Assembly (NCBI RefSeq): GCF_947077765.1
Contig: NZ_CAMTTF010000001.1
Coordinates: 124,001 to 188,000 of the forward strand
Direction: 5' to 3'
From: Salinibacter grassmerensis
GTDB lineage: Bacteria; Bacteroidota; Rhodothermia; Rhodothermales; Salinibacteraceae
DNA length: 64,000 bases
The notes under the pieces: generated by a model
Database searches by the model: none
Told to the model about the DNA's origin: nothing
What the model saw: the letters and a program-made list of their open reading frames with translations, nothing else
Made by a program: the position numbers and the translations under genes
In this document: piece after piece, positions 45,473-54,507 of the stretch
How the letters are laid out: each line of letters opens with the position of its first letter
Numbering within the stretch: the first letter of the stretch is position 1

Positions 45473-46565
45473 GGAGCCGGGCATTGCGAACACAGTCGTG
45501 AGAGTGAGAAATGGGAAGGGGCACGGGCGCCCCCGAGCTACTTGGACGCTGGCGTCCTTGCCGTAAAGCACAGCCCCTGTAGGATATTTCTGCGGGCCGT
45601 GGTCGTCAACCGTCCGTCGTGATCGAGCCGACCCGCGCCTATTACTATCCCATCGCGGGGACTCGACAAATCGGCTCTAGAGGTTGGTGATGACAGTAGG
45701 TCCCCTCGTTGACCCGCGATGACACTGCCGGACCCCCACGTCTGGTCCGGCCGGTAGGAAGGCAGGGACTCGGGGACTTTAAACGGTCATTGAGACGATT
45801 CTACAGGCAAAGAGCCGTTCAGTAGTCTTTTTTACCAGGGTGAATAACAGAGTTATCGGCGCCTGGTCCTTGAATTTCTTCGCCTCAGAAACTACCGTGG
45901 ACGTACATATTGTGAACACCCCGTCCTCCTGAAGGCCGCGCTGTCGTGGCGTGGCGGCAGGTGCGGTGCCCATGCGCACCGCCCTGCGTCTCGGGGGAAG
46001 CCCGGCGAAATTCCGGCACTGTCGCGCAACGGTCAAAGTCCGAATGCCCGCTTGAGGAGCGACCCGACACTCAGTCCAGCCGAGATCGCTGGGCTGACCA
46101 CAGTGTCCGCCCTACGCGTCATAGGGTTGCGGTCCGCGACGTGGAGTGTGCTTTACTGGGTCAAGTGTCCCACCCCGACCGTAGCGCAGGTGCGCTCGCG
46201 GCTTCGGCAGGCGGCCCCTTGATCCAATACACTTCCCTTGCGCTCTGCCGCCTTCGTGACGCGTCCCGACGTCCGAAGGCTTTTTCTTTGTCTCAGAGCG
46301 CGCCGTGTGTCTACCCGTTCCTCCCCGCTTTACGGTTGTCCCGTATGACGCCGTCCCCGGAGGCACGACTGTGTCCGGGCGGCCCGGCTCTGAACGTCCG
46401 GTCCTCTGCGGACGAGCCTGCCCGCCGTCTCGCCTCGTGCGTGCACAGGTGCAGGATTGTGCCGGCGCCCTTCCGTAGCGCCCCCTATATCCCACGGCCA
46501 AGCTTTCGGCTTCGAGGCGGAGATCCGAACTCGCAGCCATCCTCCTTATTCAGACTGGTCTTCCC
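45473..46565. other. Intergenic region upstream of nrdB, 1.09 kb
   Basis: No gene is supported. It separates the minus-strand GH109-GH20 operon from nrdB, so it must hold both promoters. No convincing NrdR box pair was found by eye. Confidence 0.4.
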
Positions 46566-47540
46566 ATGAGCATCTTCGACGAGCGTGTCAACCTGAAGCC
46601 CTACGAGTACCCGCATTTACTGGAGTTCAAGACGGCCATCCGGCAGTCCTACTGGGTCCACGACGAGTTCAACTTCGAAGGGGACGTGCAGGACTTCCGT
46701 GTCAACTGCACCGACGCCGAGCGCAGTGTCATCAAGAAAACGATGCTCGCCATTGCGCAGGTCGAGGTGGCGGTCAAAACCTTCTGGTCCGACGTCTACG
46801 AGCGCCTGCCGGTGCCGGAGGTGGGCGCCGTAGGGATGACCTTTGCCGAAAGTGAAGTGCGCCACCTGGATGCTTACTCGCACCTCCTGGAGCTGCTGGG
46901 CCTGAACGACGCATTTGAGCGGATTGAGGAGATCCCGGCCCTCATCGACCGCGTCGAGTACTTGAACAGTGCCCTGGAGGGGGCGGACAGCCGCGACGAG
47001 CGAGACTTCGCCCATTCCATCCTGCTCTTCTCGATCTTCATCGAGCATGTGAGCCTCTTCAGCCAGTTTCTCATCATGCTCTCCTTCGACAAGCACGAGA
47101 AGCGGTTCAAGGGAGTGGCCAATGCCGTGGAGGCCACCTCGAAAGAGGAGCAGATCCACGGGCTCTTCGGCGTGGAGCTGATGGACATCATTCGCGAGGA
47201 GCATCCGGAGTGGTTCGGTCCGGCGTTCGAGCGGGAAGTGCAGGCGGCCTGTGAGAAGGCATTCAACGCCGAGCAGAAGGTGCTCGACTGGATTTTCGCG
47301 GATGGGGAGCTCGACTTTCTGCCGCGGCCGGTCGTGGACGCGTTCCTGCGCGACAAGTTTAACGAGTCGCTGAAGAACGTGGACGTCGATCCGATCTTCG
47401 AGGTCGACCCCGAGCACCTTGACAAGACCCGCTGGTTCTACGAGGAGATCCTGCTCACGAAGGGCAACGATTTCTTCTCGAAGCGCTCGACCAGCTACTC
47501 GAAGATGACACAGAGCGTGAGCGAGGACGACCTCTTCTAG
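46566..47540 (+). CDS. nrdB: Ribonucleotide reductase, class I beta (radical) subunit
   Basis: 324 aa. Ferritin-like helices with di-iron ligands: Glu67 (IAQVEVAV), Glu97 and His100 in ESEVRHLDAYSHL, then later Glu residues in FIEHVSLFSQF and EATSKEEQIHG. The radical tyrosine is present as Tyr104 (E-x2-H-x3-Y), so this is a tyrosyl-radical type and not the Phe-containing class Ic. The first metal ligand is Glu rather than the Asp of E. coli NrdB. The C-terminus (YSKMTQSVSEDDLF) should dock into NrdA. It makes the radical needed for NDP-to-dNDP reduction. nrdA follows 103 bp downstream. Confidence 0.96.
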   Translation: MSIFDERVNLKPYEYPHLLEFKTAIRQSYWVHDEFNFEGDVQDFRVNCTDAERSVIKKTMLAIAQVEVAVKTFWSDVYERLPVPEVGAVGMTFAESEVRHLDAYSHLLELLGLNDAFERIEEIPALIDRVEYLNSALEGADSRDERDFAHSILLFSIFIEHVSLFSQFLIMLSFDKHEKRFKGVANAVEATSKEEQIHGLFGVELMDIIREEHPEWFGPAFEREVQAACEKAFNAEQKVLDWIFADGELDFLPRPVVDAFLRDKFNESLKNVDVDPIFEVDPEHLDKTRWFYEEILLTKGNDFFSKRSTSYSKMTQSVSEDDLF

Positions 47541-47577
47541 GGCTCCGCTCGATCCCGCCCGTCTCGCACGTGAACTG

Positions 47578-47605
47578 ACCCACGGGTTCTCCCTGCGGGT
47601 TTTTT
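47578..47605 (+). terminator. Terminator-like hairpin between nrdB and nrdA
   Basis: ACCCACGGG (47578-47586), a short loop and CCCTGCGGGT (47591-47600) form a stem with one mismatch and one G-U pair. Six T follow (47600-47605). It lies 38 bp after the nrdB stop and before nrdA (47644). It may end nrdB transcripts or lower nrdA expression relative to nrdB. Confidence 0.6.
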
Positions 47606-47643
47606 CGAAGGCACTTCCTTCTTCTCACAACCCGAACGACTCC

Positions 47644-50445
47644 ATGTCCACAACGACCCGTTCTCCTTCTTCCACCTCCGCAGACTTCGGCTGGCTCAAC
47701 GACGAGGCTCGCACCTTTCTCCGCCGGGGGTATCTTCTGGAGGGCACCGGCCCAGAGGAGCGCGTGCGAGAGATTGCCGAGCACGCCGAGGGCCTCCTCG
47801 AGATTGAGGGCTTTGCCGATCGGTTCTACGAATATATGGCGCGTGGCTACTACTCGCTCGCATCGCCCGTCTGGTCAAACTTTGGGCTCGACCGGGGCCT
47901 GCCAATTTCCTGCTTCGGCTCCTACATCGGCGACTCGATGGAGGCGATCCTCGACACCCACGCCGAGGTCGGCATGATGACCAAGGTAGGCGGGGGCACG
48001 AGCGGGTACTTCGGCGACGTCCGCCCGCGTGGGGCCTCCATCACGAACAATGGCACGTCGAACGGCACCTACCCCTTCGGCCAGCTCTTCGACAAAATTA
48101 TCAACGTAGTGAGCCAGGGGGAAACGCGACGCGGCCACTTCGCCGGGTACATCGACATCGAGCACCCCGACGTGGAGGAGTGGCTCAACATTCAGACCGA
48201 GGGCGACGCCATCCAGACGATGATGTACGGTGTCGTCGTGGGGGACGACTGGATGGAGGCCATGATTGATGGCGACTCGGAGAAGCGGGCCCTCTGGGCA
48301 AAGGTGGTGGAGAGCCGAATGAACCTCGGCATCCCCTACATCCTCTTCCGCGGCAACGTGCAGGACGGGCGCCCGCAGGTCTACAAGGACAAGGGCTACG
48401 ACATCCACGCCAGCAACTTGTGCCTGACCGGCGACCAGCGCGTGGTCACAGACCGTGGCTACAAACGGGCCGAAGATCTCTGGGAAGAGGGCGGCGAGCT
48501 TACTCTCTTTGACGGAGAGGAAGCGATTGGCTCAAGCCGCATGAAGCTACGGAAGACCAGCGCCGAGGTGTACAAAATCACGCTCGGAAACGGCGTAGAG
48601 CAAAAAGTAAGCGCTCGCCATGGCATGCCTGTGTATCAGGGCAAAAGCGAGTACAAGCGGACTGAAGCCCAGAACGTTGAGGTCGGTGACCGGATTGTGA
48701 TTCAGAAGCAGAAGGGTCTCTTCGGCGACCGGCACTGCCCAGACGAGGCATTTATCCTCGGGATGTGGCAGTCCGATGGTACCCAGCATGGCGACCGGAA
48801 GATGATCGACATCTGGGAAAAAGACTTTGACCTTGCCGACGAGATCCAGGAAAAGATAGACCGGATTTACAACCGGCATGGGTTCAATGAATACGAAGTC
48901 ACGAACCAGTATGGCGAGGCGGTAGGGACGCGCGGCCGAGAAACGCCGCAGCTCCGAGACGTGACTGTAAGCCACTCGAACGACCGTAAGAAGCGGTTAG
49001 GGACTACAGCCCTCACGAAGCTTGGCTTCGAGAAGGGCACGGTACCAGAGTGGATTTACGAAGCCGACGAAGAGACCGTGTGGGAGTATGTCCGCGGCCT
49101 TCTCATTGCCGACGGGACGGTTCACGTTTCCGATAGCAAGGGGAATCCATTGCAGATTGCCTACGCGGACGTCAACCAGGACTTCCTGCGAAAGCTGCAG
49201 CTTCTTTTCAACAATCTGGGTTTGAGCTCTCAGATCCGTTTTCTTCGAGAAGGTGGCAAGCGACCAATGCCAGATGGAAACGGCGGAGAGAAGCTCTACG
49301 AGACGCAGGATTGCTATCGGTTGATTGTCGGCAACAAAGCCGCAGGGCTAGAAATCGAGCGTAACACCGGTTTCCTCAGCCGAAAGGGTATTGAGCTTGA
49401 AGACCGCTCCTACCGAGACAACACCAAGAAGGCATACGAGGTCGTGGAGATCGAGCACGTAGGTCAGGAGACGGTCTACTGCCCGACGACCCACACCGAA
49501 GAGTCTGTGTTTGTCTCTCAAGGCGCTCTGACGTTCAACTGTTCAGAGATTGCGCTTCCCAGCGGCCCGGACGAGAGCTTCGTCTGTTGCCTCTCGTCCA
49601 TGAACGCGCTGCACTACGACGACTGGAAAGACACCGATGCGGTCGAGACGCTCACCTACTTCCTCGACGCGGTGATGCAGGAGTTCATTGACGGGGCCGA
49701 CGGAATGGCGCACATGGATCGGGCCGTACGCTTTGCGAAGCGCCACCGGGCAATCGGCATCGGCATCCTGGGCTGGCACTCCTACCTGCAGTCGAACAGG
49801 ATCCCGTTCGAGTCGGCGGAGGCCAGTCTGACCGGGTCCGAAATCGCAAAAACGATCAAGGAGCGCTCCTACGCGGCGTCCGCCGAGCTCGCCGACCGCT
49901 TCGGGGAGCCCCCGGTCCTGGAGGGCTACGGGCGACGCAACGCCACCACGATGGCCGTGGCGCCGACCAAGTCTAGCAGCTTCATCCTCGGGCAAGTGAG
50001 CCCCTCCATCGAGCCGATCAAGAGCAACTACTTCGTGCAGGACCGGGCGAAGATGAAGGTCACGTACAAGAACCCGCACCTGAAGGCGCTTCTACAGGAG
50101 AAGGGCCGCGACACCGACGAGGTATGGGACGAGATCGCGCTGCGCGATGGATCGGTCCAGCACCTCGACTTCCTGTCCGACGAGGAGAAGGACGTCTTCA
50201 AAACCTTCAGCGAGATCAGCCAGATGGCGATCATCGATCAGGCGGCCGGCCGGCAGAAGCATATCGACCAGTCGCAGTCTCTGAATCTGGCGATCGATCC
50301 GGGCTCGACGCCGGTCAAGGACATCAACCGGCTCTACGTCGAGGCCTGGAAGAAGGGCGTCAAGTCCCTCTACTACCAGCATGGGGTCAACGCCGCACAG
50401 AGCTTCTCGCGCGACCTGCTGGCTTGCAAGGCATGTGAGGCCTAA
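47644..50445 (+). CDS. nrdA: Ribonucleotide reductase, class I alpha subunit, interrupted by an intein
   Basis: 933 aa precursor, of which residues 260-632 are an intein; the spliced enzyme would have 560 aa. The extein starts without an ATP-cone (DFGWLNDEARTFLRRGYLLE), so it lacks the classical activity-control domain. Active-site residues: Cys90 in LPISCFGS (equivalent of E. coli Cys225), Asn258 and the first residue after the intein, Cys633 (NL-intein-CSEIALPS; E. coli Asn437, Cys439), Glu635 (Glu441), and Cys648 or Cys649 in ESFVCC (Cys462). The C-terminal redox pair is CKAC. It reduces ribonucleotides with the radical from NrdB. Splicing is obligatory because the intein directly precedes the thiyl-radical cysteine. 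Confidence 0.97.
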   Translation: MSTTTRSPSSTSADFGWLNDEARTFLRRGYLLEGTGPEERVREIAEHAEGLLEIEGFADRFYEYMARGYYSLASPVWSNFGLDRGLPISCFGSYIGDSMEAILDTHAEVGMMTKVGGGTSGYFGDVRPRGASITNNGTSNGTYPFGQLFDKIINVVSQGETRRGHFAGYIDIEHPDVEEWLNIQTEGDAIQTMMYGVVVGDDWMEAMIDGDSEKRALWAKVVESRMNLGIPYILFRGNVQDGRPQVYKDKGYDIHASNLCLTGDQRVVTDRGYKRAEDLWEEGGELTLFDGEEAIGSSRMKLRKTSAEVYKITLGNGVEQKVSARHGMPVYQGKSEYKRTEAQNVEVGDRIVIQKQKGLFGDRHCPDEAFILGMWQSDGTQHGDRKMIDIWEKDFDLADEIQEKIDRIYNRHGFNEYEVTNQYGEAVGTRGRETPQLRDVTVSHSNDRKKRLGTTALTKLGFEKGTVPEWIYEADEETVWEYVRGLLIADGTVHVSDSKGNPLQIAYADVNQDFLRKLQLLFNNLGLSSQIRFLREGGKRPMPDGNGGEKLYETQDCYRLIVGNKAAGLEIERNTGFLSRKGIELEDRSYRDNTKKAYEVVEIEHVGQETVYCPTTHTEESVFVSQGALTFNCSEIALPSGPDESFVCCLSSMNALHYDDWKDTDAVETLTYFLDAVMQEFIDGADGMAHMDRAVRFAKRHRAIGIGILGWHSYLQSNRIPFESAEASLTGSEIAKTIKERSYAASAELADRFGEPPVLEGYGRRNATTMAVAPTKSSSFILGQVSPSIEPIKSNYFVQDRAKMKVTYKNPHLKALLQEKGRDTDEVWDEIALRDGSVQHLDFLSDEEKDVFKTFSEISQMAIIDQAAGRQKHIDQSQSLNLAIDPGSTPVKDINRLYVEAWKKGVKSLYYQHGVNAAQSFSRDLLACKACEA
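48421..49539 (+). mobile_element. Intein with LAGLIDADG homing endonuclease in nrdA
   Basis: Encodes residues 260-632 of the precursor (373 aa). N-terminal splicing block starts with Cys260 (CLTGDQRVVTDRGYKRAEDL); block B has SARHGMPVY (His326). Two dodecapeptide motifs of a LAGLIDADG endonuclease are present: FILGMWQSDG (370-379) and VRGLLIADG (483-491). The C-terminal block is TVYCPTTHTEESVF...LTFN, ending in Asn632, with Phe instead of the usual His at the penultimate position; Cys633 is the +1 nucleophile. Its codons are visibly more AT-rich than the exteins, a sign of separate origin. The full-length endonuclease suggests it may still be mobile. Confidence 0.95.
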
Positions 50446-50491
50446 GTCAGGCAGGGACCGCATATTTCTATCAGCACACACCCCTTCGATC

Positions 50492-50938
50492 ATGGCTCCT
50501 CCTCCTTCGCCGGAGTCGCGTCCCGCTGCCGTCCTCGACGAGAGAGCGGAGACGCGCATTGTGCACGCCGTTTTTCCCGGCGATACGAACCACTACCACA
50601 CGCTCTTCGGCGGCACGGCCCTGGAATGGATGGACCAGGCCGCGTTCATCTGCGCGACGCGCTGGTGCCGGGAAAAGGTCGTGACGGTCCGCACGAGTGA
50701 GATTGAGTACAAGCATCCCGTTTCTGAGGGCACGATCGTTGAGCTCATCGCCCGGGTCGCGGGCACGGGCACAACGTCCCTCACCGTCCGCGTCGACATG
50801 TTCATCGAGCCGATGGACGAGCACGACCGGACGCTCGCCTGCGACGGCCAGTTTACCCTCGTCGCCCTGGACGATCAGGACGACCCGACGCCCGTTCCGA
50901 CAATCCCATCCGCGAAGCAGGACGAACCGTCGTCGTAG
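50492..50938 (+). CDS. Acyl-CoA thioesterase, hotdog fold
   Basis: 148 aa from ATG 50492. Contains the YciA/BFIT-type signature FPGDTNHYHTLFGGTALEWM followed by DQAAFICATRWCREKVVTV and EIEYKHPVSEGTIVELIARV. These are a single hotdog domain, active as a multimer, hydrolysing acyl-CoA esters. The gene starts 47 bp after nrdA and may be co-transcribed with it, although a functional link is not obvious. Confidence 0.9.
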   Translation: MAPPPSPESRPAAVLDERAETRIVHAVFPGDTNHYHTLFGGTALEWMDQAAFICATRWCREKVVTVRTSEIEYKHPVSEGTIVELIARVAGTGTTSLTVRVDMFIEPMDEHDRTLACDGQFTLVALDDQDDPTPVPTIPSAKQDEPSS

Positions 50939-51193
50939 CCACGCGACCGCCTCGGCCACGGTCGGCTAGGCGTGCTCCGGGCCCCGGCCTCGCGTCTATC
51001 CGCAAAACAGACCCTGATGGAGTCAGGAAACGGTGGACACTGCTCAACCGGAGGAAACCTCCAGAAGGCGAACAAGCCGGCGACAGGAGGCTCTTTGTTT
51101 GACTGGCCGTTTTCTTCGCCGATGCCGAGGGAGGTCCGATGAGCGTGCAGGCCCCGATCGGGCCCATGCTGTGCGTGCGGCACGCATCCTTGC

Positions 51194-52423
51194 TCATCTG
51201 CCCGCATGAATCTGGCCGGGCTGTCCCGCACGCAGGCCCACGGCCGTCTTCGCCACGAGGGCGGACGCCAGCAGCACCAGGGGCGCCGCCCATCCACCTG
51301 TGAGGTCGTGCAGAAGGCCAAAGACTGCCGGCCCGCCCGCCGCGACGAGATAGCCCACCGACTGCGCCATGCCTGAGAGCTCGGTCGCCGTCTCGGCGTC
51401 GGCGGCACGCAGGACGAGCAGAAGCAGCGCCAGCCCGAACGCACCGCCCAGCACAAAGCCGAGGACCGAGACCCACAGGGCCGCCATCGGCGCCCCCGGC
51501 CACGCCAGCCCGGCCAGCGCGATGCCCTCCACGAGCCCGAGCAGGCAGATGATGCGCCGCTGGTCCGCCTGTCGTGCGGCCCATGTGGGCACGACCGCGG
51601 TGCCGGCTACACCCATCATCTGGGAGAGCGCGAGCAGCCCGCCCGCAGCCGCTGGGTCAAAGCCACGCGTCTGCAGAAAGGCCGGCAGCCAGGCGAGAGC
51701 GATGTAAAACGTGAGCGACTGAAGCCCCATGAAGAGCGCCACCTGCCACGCCAGCGACGAGCGTCCAAGCGCCCGAAGCGACGCGCCCACATCGTACGCC
51801 GCACGGGCTGGCACACGTCTCCGCAGTTGGGGCAGCCACACCAGGAGGGCCGCGATCGCAGGCACGGCCCACGCCCCCAAGGCGCCCCGCCAGCCGAGCG
51901 CACCGGCCATCGGCACGGTCGTCCCCGCCCCAAGTGCCGCGCCTGCCCCGATCCCGCTTGAATAGAGGCTGGTCATCACGCCGGAGTGCTCCGGGAAGTC
52001 CCGTTTCACGAGCGAGGGCAGGAGCACATTGCCCAGCGCGATGCCCACTCCAAAGAGCACCGTGCCCCCGAAGAGGAGCGCCGTTGACGGAGCTGCTCGC
52101 GCAAGCGTCCCGACCGCGACGAGCGAGAGGGTAGCGGCCAGCGCCCCCTCGGTGCCCAGGCGCCGCGCTACCAGTGGCGTGAACGCCGAGACAACCCCGA
52201 AGGCCAGAAGTGGCAGCGTCGTGAGCAGGCCGAGTGCCGTGTTGGAGAGGCCCGTGGCCACGCGAATGCTTTCTACGAGCGGCCCTACGCTTGCAAGCGC
52301 CGGGCGCAGGTTGAGCGAAATCACCAGGATGCCGAGAATCAAGAGGCCGCGCTGCAACCGAGACTCCGATGCGCGGCGGGGACGGATGATGTGGCGAATG
52401 ATACGAAGCGCCTGTTGGTGCAA
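51194..52423 (-). CDS. MFS transporter, CynX/NimT-like
   Basis: About 409 aa, taking a TTG start at 52423; no ATG lies near the first helix and the frame remains open further upstream to 52696, so the start is uncertain. Twelve hydrophobic helices. The first loop region SLNLRPALASVGPLVESIR is typical of the cyanate/2-nitroimidazole (CynX/NimT) branch. Other features are the repeats LGLLTTLPLLAFGVVSAFTP and LFGVGIALGNVLLPSLVKRDFP. It exports or imports a small organic solute across the inner membrane; the substrate is unknown. Confidence 0.85.
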   Translation of the reverse strand: MHQQALRIIRHIIRPRRASESRLQRGLLILGILVISLNLRPALASVGPLVESIRVATGLSNTALGLLTTLPLLAFGVVSAFTPLVARRLGTEGALAATLSLVAVGTLARAAPSTALLFGGTVLFGVGIALGNVLLPSLVKRDFPEHSGVMTSLYSSGIGAGAALGAGTTVPMAGALGWRGALGAWAVPAIAALLVWLPQLRRRVPARAAYDVGASLRALGRSSLAWQVALFMGLQSLTFYIALAWLPAFLQTRGFDPAAAGGLLALSQMMGVAGTAVVPTWAARQADQRRIICLLGLVEGIALAGLAWPGAPMAALWVSVLGFVLGGAFGLALLLLVLRAADAETATELSGMAQSVGYLVAAGGPAVFGLLHDLTGGWAAPLVLLASALVAKTAVGLRAGQPGQIHAGR

Positions 52424-53241
52424 AGGGTGGACGTGACGAAGAGCTGGAGGGCGGGTGAGAGGCCCCAGCACGTGAGGGAGCTGAAGGCGCACGATCGGCG
52501 TCTGCCAGAACCCCTCCTGCGGCTCAGTCCCAAAAATAACGTTCGCTGGTGGGGAAAGAGTCCTCCGACCCCGTGCGCTTCGGCTGCACGGACACGCCCG
52601 CTGGTGCTTTCCCTCCCCGACTGGTGGCGGAACGTGCGTCGAGGACCGATGCAGGGCGTCGGGTGCGGCGTCGAGTCTGCCCTGGTGGCTGCCCAATACT
52701 CACTCCCTGGGCCCGGCTTGGAAAAGCCAACACCGGCTGCCCTACTCCGGCGTTCAGTCCTCCATGGGCTTGTCTTTCAGCCAGTGGCTCGAAGTATCTA
52801 GATAAGCAACCGACCAGGAGTAGAAAAGTGTCCCTCAGCACGATGAACGTAACACCAAAGCGGTTCATCTGGGGCGCCGTGGGCCGCGCGCAGAGTCGGC
52901 AGATGGCGGGCAGGACCAGCAGGGCGGTCAGCGTCGATGCCACGGTCCCCCTGATCACCACGGCCGTGAGGGGGCACTGCCCGCTCGATCTCACGTCGCT
53001 GGCTAAAAGAAGTGGCAAAAGAACAACGGCGCGGTGGGCGTTGTCGTCAAGACGAGCGGGGGGACCGGCGCGCTGCACCGTGGCCTCCTTGTCCGAAAGC
53101 CCTCCTTCCCGCAGGTCGCTGACGCAGCTGGCCGGTCCCATCCTCCTCCGAGGAGGCCGGCAACTGCCGAGGGCCGCTCGCGATTCTCCAATTAGTGCGT
53201 GATCCTCCGATCAGCGCATGCCTCTGCACTCACTTCTTCAC
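52424..53241. other. Gene-poor interval with RND-pump remnant
   Basis: Besides the CzcA/CusA-like fragment at 52880-53141 (minus) no gene is supported. The area at 53179-53216 has an imperfect 19-bp-period duplication. Confidence 0.45.
52880..53141 (-). pseudogene. Decayed fragment of a heavy-metal RND efflux pump (CzcA/CusA-like)
   Basis: Reads DLREGGLSDKEATVQRAG, then after a damaged stretch GQCPLTAVVIRGTVASTL and TALLVLPAICRLCARP. This follows the end of HME-RND pumps (LRE-G-REA-G, PL-TVVIGG-STLL-LFVLPALYR). In another frame the missing middle reads APVPPLVLTTTPTAPLFF, like the RLRPVLMTALVA helix, so at least one frameshift is present. Only about 90 residues of a protein of about 1000 remain. 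Confidence 0.7.
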
Positions 53242-54459
53242 TCAGCGCACGATCGCGAGGCGGCGCGTGTCGGTCACCCTCTCGCCGTTGATGCGCAAGA
53301 AGTAGGTCCCGCTGGGCAGCCCCTGGCGGCCTGCGTTCAACCGGAACGTCCTCGTCTCGTGTGCGGGAAGGGGGCCGTCGTACAGCGTCGCCACCCGTCG
53401 GCCCAGCACGTCGTAGAGCGCGAGGCGAACGGTCTGCCGCTCCTGCACCGCCACCTTCACGGTGGCCTGCCGGGTGGCCGGGTTCGGCTGCGTGCTCAGC
53501 CGGTAGGTCTCCTGCATCTCCACCAGCGCCTCGATGACCTTCGAAAGGTCGGTGCTCCCGTCCAAGTCGACCTGCTCGAGGCGGAACTGGTTGGTGCCCA
53601 CGCCCAGATCCTTGGCCTGGTATCGGTACCGCTGAGGCTCCGTGGCGGTGCCGCCCTCGGCCTTCGACTCGACGAAGCCGAGCTCCTCCCACGCCCCGGT
53701 CGAGTCGCGGCGGTGCTGAACCCCGAAGCCAGCGTTGCCCGTCTCCGAGGCGGTCGCCCACCGGAGCGTGACGCCGCCTCCATCGTTGACGCTCTCGAAG
53801 AAGGCCAGCTCCACCGGCAATGGGGTCTGGGTGCTCCCGAGGGTCCATCGGCTAAACGACGCGATGCCGCTTAGCGTCACGGTGTTGGCGGCTGCGTCCC
53901 GGCTGCCGGCCCCTTCCTCCGACCATGAGGAGCCCCCGTCGGTCGACTTAAACAGCTCGAGGTTGCTCTCCGAGAGGCCGTTCAGCTCCTCGGGGTCGGC
54001 GTAGTGGTGGGTGAGGGTCGCGTTGAGACCGCTGTTGTTCTGCGACGGGGAGATGTCGTAGTAGCGCGCGATGCCCTGGTTGCCGTTGGCACTCTGGATC
54101 TGATGGCCGCGGGTGACGGCCACATTGCCCAGGTCCACAGAGGCGCTGATCACCGCCCCGAGCCCGGCCACGTCGCGGGCCGAGGGAGCGCTCAGGGCCC
54201 GTGTCGCGGTCAGCTTTCCGTTGTAGGCCCGGCCGCCGGTCTGTTCGCTGAGCGTGGCGGTGGCGCCGGCGGAGCCGAGGTCCATCGTTCCGCTTTTGAG
54301 GTTCCAGGCCGCGTCGTTTTGGATCCGAACGGTCGCGCCGTTCTGGACAGAGACGGTTTGCGCCGCCGAAGGGACGGTGGGGGCGACGGCAGCGATGACC
54401 AAAAAGGAGAGGATGCAGAAAGAGGGGGCGCGGCTGGGCAGCATGGTGCGGCAGGGCAT
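53242..54459 (-). CDS. Secreted protein with T9SS sorting domain
   Basis: 405 aa. Signal peptide to SAAQ (about residue 34). The N-terminal domain (35-190) is beta-rich with VRIQNDAAWNLKSGTMDLG; the middle contains TPLPVELAFFESVNDGGGVTLRWATASETGNAGFGVQ, a fibronectin-like strand pattern common in Bacteroidota surface proteins. The last 85 residues are a type A T9SS sorting domain (YRLSTQPNPATRQATVKVAV, LYDVLGRRVATLYDG, LPSGTYFLRINGE...R). It is probably exported to the surface. Ligand unknown. Confidence 0.88.
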   Translation of the reverse strand: MPCRTMLPSRAPSFCILSFLVIAAVAPTVPSAAQTVSVQNGATVRIQNDAAWNLKSGTMDLGSAGATATLSEQTGGRAYNGKLTATRALSAPSARDVAGLGAVISASVDLGNVAVTRGHQIQSANGNQGIARYYDISPSQNNSGLNATLTHHYADPEELNGLSESNLELFKSTDGGSSWSEEGAGSRDAAANTVTLSGIASFSRWTLGSTQTPLPVELAFFESVNDGGGVTLRWATASETGNAGFGVQHRRDSTGAWEELGFVESKAEGGTATEPQRYRYQAKDLGVGTNQFRLEQVDLDGSTDLSKVIEALVEMQETYRLSTQPNPATRQATVKVAVQERQTVRLALYDVLGRRVATLYDGPLPAHETRTFRLNAGRQGLPSGTYFLRINGERVTDTRRLAIVR

Positions 54460-54507
54460 TGTGGTTGGGAGGCAACGGGCAGACAGGAGCGCTTCTCATC
54501 CCCCTGA

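Noticed and set aside
45473-46565. NrdR boxes upstream of nrdB
   Set aside because: No pair of sites close to the NrdR consensus with correct spacing was found by eye.
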